DNA from: Thermoplasmata archaeon
GTDB lineage: Archaea > Thermoplasmatota > Thermoplasmata > UBA184
Direction of reading: 5' to 3'
NCBI GenBank assembly: GCA_030042855.1
Contig: JASHYU010000227.1
Coordinates: 1 to 10,737 of the forward strand
DNA length: 10,737 nucleotides
Shown: positions 5,735 through 10,737 of the stretch, in pieces
How the letters are laid out: each line of letters starts with the position of its first letter
Numbering within the stretch: the stretch's first letter is position 1
Program-made: the position numbers and the translations under genes
Notes under the pieces: generated by a model
Told to the model about the DNA's origin: nothing
Databases searched by the model: none
The model's input: only the letters and a program-made list of their open reading frames with translations

Positions 5735-6786
5735 CGCCGGGAGCCCCGGTTGAGCCGCTCGACTACGCGCCCGAGGAGGTCGAGCGCCTGCTCGGTCGCG
5801 ACGCGCACGTGACGCTCGCCTCCGCCTACCGCTGGATGGTGTTCGCCCGGACCCTGGACGCGCGCATGCAGACGCTCCAGCGCCAGGGCCGCATCGGGTT
5901 CTACGGCGCGGCGACCGGCCAGGAGGCGGTCAATGTCGCCTCGGGCCTCGGGGTGGGCCCCAACGACTGGGTCTTCCCGGGACTGCGCGAGCAACTGATC
6001 GCGCTGGTGCGGGGCTGGCCCGTCGAACGGTACGTCCACTCGATCTACGCCGACGACCGGGATACCGCTCGGGGTCGTCAGATGCCGTGCCATCCGACCG
6101 CCCGTGAGGTGCGGTACGTCTCGATGTCCTCGGTCATCGGTACGCAGATCTCCCAGGCGGTCGGAACGGCGTTCGCGATCCGCCACCGTTCGGAGCCCGA
6201 GGTCGTCCTCGCGTACTTCGGGGACGGCGCCACCAGCTCGAACGACTTCCACGCCGGCCTCAACTTCGCCGCGGTGTTCCGCCTGCCGGTCGTGTTCGTC
6301 TGCGCCAACAACCAGTGGGCGATCTCGCTGCCCGTCGAGCGGCAGACCGCTGCGGCATCCCTGGCGGCGAAAGCTCCGGCATACGGGCTCCCGGGCCGGC
6401 GGGTCGATGGAACCGACTTCGTCGCGGCCTACGTCGCCCTGGGCGACGCGCTCGAGGCCGCGCGCACCGGCCGCGGCCCCTCGATGATCGAGTTCGTGAC
6501 GTACCGGATGACCCCGCACTCGACATCGGACGATCCGACCCGCTACCAGGCGGCCGAGTGGGCCCGGAACGCCCAGGCGCGCGACCCGGTACGTCGGCTC
6601 GAGCGATGGCTGCGGGAGCACGGTGAGCTGACCGACGAGCGCGAGGCCGAACTGCGCGGCCAGGCCGAGGAGGAAGTGCGGGCCGCGATCGTCGCGGCCG
6701 AGAACACGCCCGCCCCCGCGCCGGCGTCCCTGACCGAAGATGTCTACTCGTCCGGCGCGTCCACCCCGCCATCCCCCCCATCGTAG
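5731..6786 (+). CDS. 2-oxo acid dehydrogenase E1 component, alpha subunit (second copy)
   Basis: The 351-residue product is a clear paralogue of the E1alpha at 2281-3366. Shared features are LQRQGRIGFY (49-58), the TPP motif GDGATSSNDFHAG (164-176) ending in NN (193-194), and the active-site loop TPHSTSDDP (261-269) with His263. It differs where substrate and cofactor are gripped. The Tyr-Arg pair that binds the TPP diphosphate reads Leu85-Arg86 (FPGLREQ), and the 100-130 segment is divergent. It has no E1beta of its own, so it either shares the single E1beta, giving a second substrate range, or has taken another role. The gene is intact and in frame, which argues against decay. ATG 5731 has ggggag (5716-5721) upstream, and its TAG overlaps the ribosome site of the E3 gene. 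E1alpha family membership is near certain; independent activity is not. Confidence 0.92.
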   Translation: MTPGAPVEPLDYAPEEVERLLGRDAHVTLASAYRWMVFARTLDARMQTLQRQGRIGFYGAATGQEAVNVASGLGVGPNDWVFPGLREQLIALVRGWPVERYVHSIYADDRDTARGRQMPCHPTAREVRYVSMSSVIGTQISQAVGTAFAIRHRSEPEVVLAYFGDGATSSNDFHAGLNFAAVFRLPVVFVCANNQWAISLPVERQTAAASLAAKAPAYGLPGRRVDGTDFVAAYVALGDALEAARTGRGPSMIEFVTYRMTPHSTSDDPTRYQAAEWARNAQARDPVRRLERWLREHGELTDEREAELRGQAEEEVRAAIVAAENTPAPAPASLTEDVYSSGASTPPSPPS

Positions 6787-6790
6787 GAGG
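6784..6790 (+). promoter_or_regulatory. Shine-Dalgarno site for E3
   Basis: The sequence taggagg includes the TAG stop of the second E1alpha gene and lies 10 bases before ATG 6801. It fixes the E3 start and ties its translation to the gene upstream. Confidence 0.6.
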
Positions 6791-6800
6791 CATCGACCCG

Positions 6801-8243
6801 ATGGCCGGAACGTACGCCCGCTCGACCGAGGTCCTGGTCGTCGGGGGCGGGCCCGGGGGCTACATGGCCGCGATCCGCGCCGGGCAGCTCGGCCGGAAGG
6901 TGACGGTCGTGGAAAAGCGGGACCTGGGGGGCGAATGCCTCAACCGGGGCTGCATCCCATCGAAGGCGCTGATCCACGCCTCGCGCCTCCTCCACGACGT
7001 GCGCGCCGAGGGACCGGCGATCGGGGTCACCGCGACGGCCGCGTCCTTCGATCTGGCCGCGGCGATGCGATGGAAGGAGGAGGTCGTCGCAAAGGAACGG
7101 CAGGGGGTCGCGACGTTGCTCAAGGCCGCCGGGGCGACCGTCCTCCAGGGAACGGTCCGGTTCACCGGCCCGAAGAGCGCCGACTTCGCCGCGCCCGACG
7201 GAGGGCACGAGCGGATCGACTTCGACTCCGCGGTCATCGCGACCGGCGCGATCCACACCACGATCCCCGGCTTCGAGACCGACGGTGAGCGGGTCGTCAA
7301 TGCCTGGGACCTGCTGTCGATCCGGACCCTCCCCCGGTCGATGCTGATCCTGGGCGGAGGGGTCAGCGGCTGCGAACTGGGTCAGTTCCTGGCCCGGGTC
7401 GGCGTGGACGTCACGATCGTCGAGCTCCTCCCGCAGCTGCTCCCGGGCCTCGAGCCGGACCTATCGCGGGAACTCACCGCCGCGATGGAGCGGCTGGGCG
7501 TGCACGTCCACGTGGCGACGAAGGCGGTGGGCCTGCGTCGCGAGACCGATCCGCTCGTCCTGACCGTGGACTCGTCCGAGGGTCGGGCGGACCTCTCGGC
7601 AGAACGCCTCTTCGTCACCGTCGGCAAGCGGCCGGACAGCCGCGACCTCGGGCTCGAGGACGCGGGGGTGACGTCGGATCCGAAGACTGGGTTCATCCCG
7701 GTCGATGCCCAGATGCGGACGAACCAGCCGCACGTCTACGCGGTCGGCGACGTCGCGCGCCCTCCGATGCTGGCCCACAAGGCCTACCGCGAGGGGATCG
7801 TCGCGGCGGAGGCGATCTCGGGCCGCCCGACCCGATTCGACTTCCGGGCGATGCCGTCCGTGGTCTTCACCGTCCCCGAGCTCGCCTCGGTCGGATGGAC
7901 CCGGGCCGAGGCGGAGGCCCACGGGCACCGCGCCCGCGAGGCTCGCTTCCCGTACGCGGCCCTGGGTCGGGCCCACGCGAACCACGCGACCCAGGGATGG
8001 GTGAAGGTCGTCGGCGAGGACGCGACGGGCCTCCTGCTCGGCGTCCACGTTGCCGGCGAGGGGGCCGGGGAGTTCATCGCCGAGGCCGCGCACGCGATCG
8101 AGATGGGTTCGACGGTCCGGGACCTTGCGCTGACGATCCATCCCCATCCGACGTTCTCGGAGGCGCTCGGCGAGGCGGCGCTCCTCTGGCTCGGGGAGCC
8201 GATGCACGTCGCCCGACGGAGGCCCGATGCCGCCGGTCGTTGA
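6801..8243 (+). CDS. lpdA: Dihydrolipoamide dehydrogenase (E3)
   Basis: The 480-residue product is of normal length for E3, the FAD enzyme that reoxidises dihydrolipoyl-E2 with NAD+. In order: FAD-binding GGGPGG (15-20); the redox-active disulfide GGECLNRGCIPSKA (C46 and C51); ATGA (147-150); the NAD-binding GGGVSGCELG (185-194); the second FAD motif YAVGD (313-317); and the C-terminal interface motif HPHPTFSE with His449 and Glu454, equivalent to the His-Glu pair that completes the active site of the partner subunit in E. coli Lpd. All residues needed for activity are present. It lies 14 bases after the second E1alpha gene, and its end overlaps lipB by 17 bases. Among flavin disulfide reductases, the His-x4-Glu motif and the operon partners point to E3 rather than mercuric or glutathione reductase. 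Confidence 0.96.
   Translation: MAGTYARSTEVLVVGGGPGGYMAAIRAGQLGRKVTVVEKRDLGGECLNRGCIPSKALIHASRLLHDVRAEGPAIGVTATAASFDLAAAMRWKEEVVAKERQGVATLLKAAGATVLQGTVRFTGPKSADFAAPDGGHERIDFDSAVIATGAIHTTIPGFETDGERVVNAWDLLSIRTLPRSMLILGGGVSGCELGQFLARVGVDVTIVELLPQLLPGLEPDLSRELTAAMERLGVHVHVATKAVGLRRETDPLVLTVDSSEGRADLSAERLFVTVGKRPDSRDLGLEDAGVTSDPKTGFIPVDAQMRTNQPHVYAVGDVARPPMLAHKAYREGIVAAEAISGRPTRFDFRAMPSVVFTVPELASVGWTRAEAEAHGHRAREARFPYAALGRAHANHATQGWVKVVGEDATGLLLGVHVAGEGAGEFIAEAAHAIEMGSTVRDLALTIHPHPTFSEALGEAALLWLGEPMHVARRRPDAAGR
8218..8222 (+). promoter_or_regulatory. Shine-Dalgarno site for lipB
   Basis: The sequence ggagg lies inside the E3 gene, 4 bases before ATG 8227. It supports the 17-base overlap as the real gene boundary. 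Confidence 0.55.
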
Positions 8244-8898
8244 CTGGGGCCGACGCGACTACCGAGCGTCGCTCGACGCGATGCGCGCGATGGTGCGGGA
8301 GCGCCGGGCCGGCCGGATCGAGGACACGCTCCTTCTCGTGGAGCACCCGCCCGTGGTGACCGTCGGCGTCGAAGGGGACGACGGGGGCGCGGTCGCGAGC
8401 GGGCTGCCGGTCGTGGCGGTCGAGCGGGGGGGGCACGCCACGTACCACGGGCCGGGCCAGCTCGTCGGCTACCCGATCGTCGACCTCGAGGCGCGAGGAC
8501 GGGACGTACGGCGGTTCGTCCACGACCTCGAGGAACTGGTGATCCGCACGATCGCTCCGTTCGACGTGCCCGGCGCGCACGAGCCGGGTCGCCGCGGCGT
8601 CTGGGTCGACGGCGAGCGGAAGATCGCCTCGATCGGGATCGCGGTCGACCACTGGGTCACGTTCCACGGGTTCGCGCTCAACGTCGATCCGGATCTCTCG
8701 GCGTTCGACCGGTTCCGCCCGTGCGGCTTCGACGGCTCGGTCATGACCTCGCTCGCGCGCGAGACGGGCCGCGCGGTCGGGCTCGAGGAGGTCCGCCCGC
8801 CCCTGATCGAGGCGTGGGAGGCCCGGTTCGGGGCCTCCGTACCGGGGTCCCCCTCCGCCGAACCCGGTCGGGCCGAGCACCTTCCAACGCCGACATGA
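8227..8898 (+). CDS. lipB: Octanoyl-[ACP]:protein N-octanoyltransferase
   Basis: The 223-residue product matches LipB, which moves an octanoyl group onto the E2 lipoyl-domain lysine as the first step of lipoyl assembly; lipoyl synthase then adds two sulfurs. Seen directly: the ERGGHATYHGPGQLVGYPI signature (66-84); GVWVDGERKIASIGI (124-138) with the conserved Lys132; WVTFHGFALNV (143-153); and FRPCGFDGSVMTSL (163-176) with catalytic Cys166. This Lys/Cys pair defines LipB against the lipoate-protein ligase LplA. The last 20 residues (Pro/Ser-rich) extend beyond the domain. It overlaps E3 by 17 bases and shares ATGA with the next gene, so it is probably made with the complex it modifies. The octanoyl donor in an archaeon, where ACP-based fatty acid synthesis is usually absent, is an open question. 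No lipoyl synthase gene is in the window. Confidence 0.94.
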   Translation: MPPVVDWGRRDYRASLDAMRAMVRERRAGRIEDTLLLVEHPPVVTVGVEGDDGGAVASGLPVVAVERGGHATYHGPGQLVGYPIVDLEARGRDVRRFVHDLEELVIRTIAPFDVPGAHEPGRRGVWVDGERKIASIGIAVDHWVTFHGFALNVDPDLSAFDRFRPCGFDGSVMTSLARETGRAVGLEEVRPPLIEAWEARFGASVPGSPSAEPGRAEHLPTPT

Positions 8899-9809
8899 GC
8901 GCGGCCCCGCGCCGACCCCGGCTCTTCCTGGTCGGCGGTGGGGGCGGGCTCGTGGGGCGGGCGCTGCTCGCTGAGTTCGGAGCGGACTGGGCGATCCGCT
9001 CGATCCACCGCCACCCGGCCCGAGAGGAGGGGCGGTTCGACGTCGAGTGGATCCGGGCGGACGCGGCGACCTTCCCGGACTGGCCGGGCGCGCTGCGCGG
9101 GGTCGATCTCGTGATCAACGTCGCCTGGTACCGTTCCGGCGGGGAGCGGCGCTTTCGCGATCTCGCGGCCGGGCTCGAACGCCTGATCGCGGCGGCGGCC
9201 CGGGCGGAGACCCCCCGCTTCGTCCATCTCAGCGTCCCGCCCGCTCCGGCCCGCCTGGAGTCGACGCTCCCGTACCTAGTGTACAAGCGGGCCGTCGACG
9301 GGCGGCTCGCCGAGAGCGGGCTCTCCTACGCGATCCTCCGGCCGACGATGCTGTTCGGCCCGCGGGACAAGCTGCTCACGGTCATGCTCGCCACGATGGC
9401 GCGCTACCACCGGTTCCCGATGTTCGGGGACGGCACGTACCACCTGAGTCCGGTCTCGGTCCGTGATCTCGCGCGCATCGTGCGGCGAGAAGCGGCGAGC
9501 GCGGAGGACCACGCGATCCTGATCGGGGGTCCCACCCGCTGGGCTTACCGCGCGCTGACCGACGCGATGTTCGAGCGCCTCGGGCTGCCGGCGCGCTACG
9601 TCCACCTCTCCCCTCGGGGGGCCGTTCGGCTCGCGCGGCTCCTCGAGGCGATCGGCTCGTCGCGGCTCTACGCCTACGAGGTGGAGTGGCTGCTCGCCGA
9701 CGTCCTCGGCCTCCCGCCCTACGAGGCGCTCGACGTACCGCTCGAGCCGGTCGAGCCGTTCCTCGCCGCGGAGGCCCGTCGCCTTCGGGGGACCCGCGCC
9801 CCGTCCTGA
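8895..9809 (+). CDS. Atypical short-chain dehydrogenase / NDUFA9-like NAD(P)-binding protein
   Basis: The 304-residue product has an N-terminal Rossmann fold: strand LFLVGGGGGLVGRALL (10-25) with the glycine pattern of extended or atypical SDRs, a conserved turn DLVINVAWY (71-79), FVHLSVP (109-115), and Y127-x3-K131 in the catalytic position. SGLSYAILRPTMLFGP (141-156) is typical of NAD-dependent epimerase, NmrA-like and NDUFA9-like (complex I 39-kDa) proteins. The substrate is unknown. It might be a real dehydrogenase, epimerase or quinone/complex-I-associated protein. ATG 8895 overlaps the lipB stop as ATGA; a longer in-frame extension to 8721 inside lipB is an artefact of the open frame. 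It is the last gene of the operon, before a fresh promoter. Its link to lipoate or 2-oxo acid metabolism is only positional. Confidence 0.82.
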   Translation: MSAAPRRPRLFLVGGGGGLVGRALLAEFGADWAIRSIHRHPAREEGRFDVEWIRADAATFPDWPGALRGVDLVINVAWYRSGGERRFRDLAAGLERLIAAAARAETPRFVHLSVPPAPARLESTLPYLVYKRAVDGRLAESGLSYAILRPTMLFGPRDKLLTVMLATMARYHRFPMFGDGTYHLSPVSVRDLARIVRREAASAEDHAILIGGPTRWAYRALTDAMFERLGLPARYVHLSPRGAVRLARLLEAIGSSRLYAYEVEWLLADVLGLPPYEALDVPLEPVEPFLAAEARRLRGTRAPS

Positions 9810-9811
9810 GG

Positions 9812-9822
9812 TTACATTTAAG
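9812..9822 (+). promoter_or_regulatory. TATA-like box for the 9848 gene
   Basis: The A/T-rich stretch ttacatttaag, just after the stop at 9809, is centred about 30 bases before ATG 9848 and marks a new transcription unit. The spacing again predicts a leaderless or nearly leaderless mRNA. Confidence 0.5.
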
Positions 9823-9831
9823 GTCGGACGG

Positions 9832-9853
9832 TTCCATCGCTACGCCGATGGAA
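9832..9853. repeat. Perfect 8-bp dyad across the start codon of the 9848 gene
   Basis: Arms ttccatcg (9832-9839) and cgatggaa (9846-9853) are exact reverse complements with a 6-base spacer, ctacgc. The ATG start lies in the right arm. It sits just downstream of the TATA box, over the expected transcription start. It could be a repressor operator; if the RNA starts upstream of it, it would instead form a hairpin hiding the start codon. Confidence 0.5.
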
Positions 9854-10737
9854 GCGGTGGACCTCAGCCATCGGTTGAACGACTTCTCCCAGGTCGCCAG
9901 CGAAGCGCTCCGCGACGTGCAGGACATCACCGAACAGCAGATCCGGCACTGGATCGTCAACCCGTTCCTGGTCGCCCTCGGGTGGGACCCCCACGACAAG
10001 AAGCAGGTCTATCTCGACTTCCCGGTGAAGGGCGGGGGCGGCCACGTCGACTACGCCCTGTTCAGCACGGACGGACAGCCCCGCCTCTTCCTCGACGTCC
10101 GCGAGCGCACGGCGAACGTCGCGGAGGCGGGCGAGATCGTGCAGCAGGCGCGGTCGTCCGGCGTCCCGCTCGCCTTGATCACGAACGGCCGCGAGTTCTC
10201 GCTCTGGTACGTCGGTCCCGAGGGCGGCGAGGCGCCCCTGTTCGTCCTCCAGCTGAAGGACCTCGCCGACAACTCGGAGAGCCTCCTCGGCCTGACGGCC
10301 GAGTTCCGCCTCAGCGACACGGGGATCCAGCAGCTGCGCCGCAGCGCGATCCGCCTCGCCGTGCTCGTCATGCTCGAGGAGAACGCGGAGAAGACGTTCG
10401 ACGCGCTCGTCGACTGGGTCCAGTCGCAGGTGGCGCCGGGGGCGCTCGACGAGACGACGAGCCAGGCGATCCGCGACGCGACGACAATCTGGCTCACCGA
10501 GGAGCACCTCACGATGCCGGCGTTCCAGCCGTCCGACGGGAAGCGGACCCACGAGCTCCATCCCACGACCCCGAAGGACTGGGAGCAGTTCCCGCGGGGG
10601 CCGTCCGGCACGTTCCAGTACCGTTACGACTCCACGAAGACCCTCGACCTCCGCCAGAGCCCCAAGGAGGTCCGGGAGCAGCTGCGGCTCCAGGGGCTCC
10701 GGACCCCGACCGCGACGAGCTTCGGCGGCTTCTACCA
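9848..10737 (+). CDS. HsdR N-terminal-domain-like protein, degenerate PD-(D/E)xK (3' partial)
   Basis: The frame is open from ATG 9848 to the window end (296 full codons seen, no stop). Residues about 28-125 follow the N-terminal domain of type I restriction R subunits and its stand-alone relatives: ITEQQIRHWIVNPFLVALGW (27-46), a strand VYLDFPV (54-60), GHVDYALF (65-72) with the metal-binding-type Asp68, RLFLDVRER (79-87), and the strand-turn ALITNGREFSLWYV (109-122). The third catalytic position, usually E-x-K, reads D83-V-R85, so nuclease activity is doubtful. Residues about 145-220 are helix-rich and the visible C-terminal part is unrecognised. Many such proteins occur outside restriction systems, and no methylase or helicase is visible here. 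The gene has its own promoter. Alternatives are a defence nuclease, a DNA-binding regulator or a domesticated remnant. Confidence 0.72.
   Translation, partial: MEAVDLSHRLNDFSQVASEALRDVQDITEQQIRHWIVNPFLVALGWDPHDKKQVYLDFPVKGGGGHVDYALFSTDGQPRLFLDVRERTANVAEAGEIVQQARSSGVPLALITNGREFSLWYVGPEGGEAPLFVLQLKDLADNSESLLGLTAEFRLSDTGIQQLRRSAIRLAVLVMLEENAEKTFDALVDWVQSQVAPGALDETTSQAIRDATTIWLTEEHLTMPAFQPSDGKRTHELHPTTPKDWEQFPRGPSGTFQYRYDSTKTLDLRQSPKEVREQLRLQGLRTPTATSFGGFY

Noticed and set aside
8721..8894. 58-codon upstream extension of the Rossmann protein inside lipB
   Set aside because: It runs entirely over the conserved end of LipB, and ATG 8895 gives an ATGA overlap and a normal Rossmann N-terminus.

Overview
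The window is GC-rich and gene-dense, and every gene I can support lies on the + strand. Three features suggest an archaeon, most likely a GC-rich member of the Thermoplasmatota from an acidic setting. First, TATA-like boxes lie about 28-30 bases ahead of start codons with almost no room for a 5' leader, as in leaderless archaeal transcripts. Second, the operon core follows the E1alpha-E1beta-E2-E3 order known from Thermoplasma. Third, there is a secreted G1-family (acid glutamic) peptidase. The lineage is inference; there is no rRNA or other marker gene here.

Layout. Bases 1-114 are the end of a zinc-ribbon protein, followed by a strong GC hairpin. Bases 115-477 hold no convincing protein gene but several short inverted repeats. 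Then come a MOSC-domain protein (478-1053) and a secreted G1 peptidase (1145-1951). Bases 1952-2280 are non-coding and end in a clear TATA box.

The core is a tightly packed operon, 2281-9809: E1alpha, E1beta and E2 of a 2-oxo acid dehydrogenase complex; a second, paralogous E1alpha; E3 (dihydrolipoamide dehydrogenase); LipB octanoyltransferase; and an atypical short-chain dehydrogenase/NDUFA9-like Rossmann protein. Together these encode a complete oxidative decarboxylation complex (2-oxo acid + CoA + NAD+ to acyl-CoA + CO2 + NADH) plus the enzyme that starts lipoylation of the E2 swinging arm. The E1alpha sequences look like the branched-chain 2-oxo acid (BCKDH) type. No lipoyl synthase is visible.

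A new transcription unit starts at 9848 with its own TATA box and runs off the window end. It encodes a protein with an HsdR-N-like (PD-(D/E)xK superfamily) domain in which the usual E-x-K appears as D-x-R. A perfect 8-bp dyad straddles its start codon.

I did not find an obviously new multi-gene system. The points most worth a second look are the two E1alpha paralogues served by one E1beta, with a substitution in the cofactor-binding Tyr-Arg pair of the second; LipB within this operon; the degenerate HsdR-N protein with its start-site dyad; and the structured 115-477 gap.
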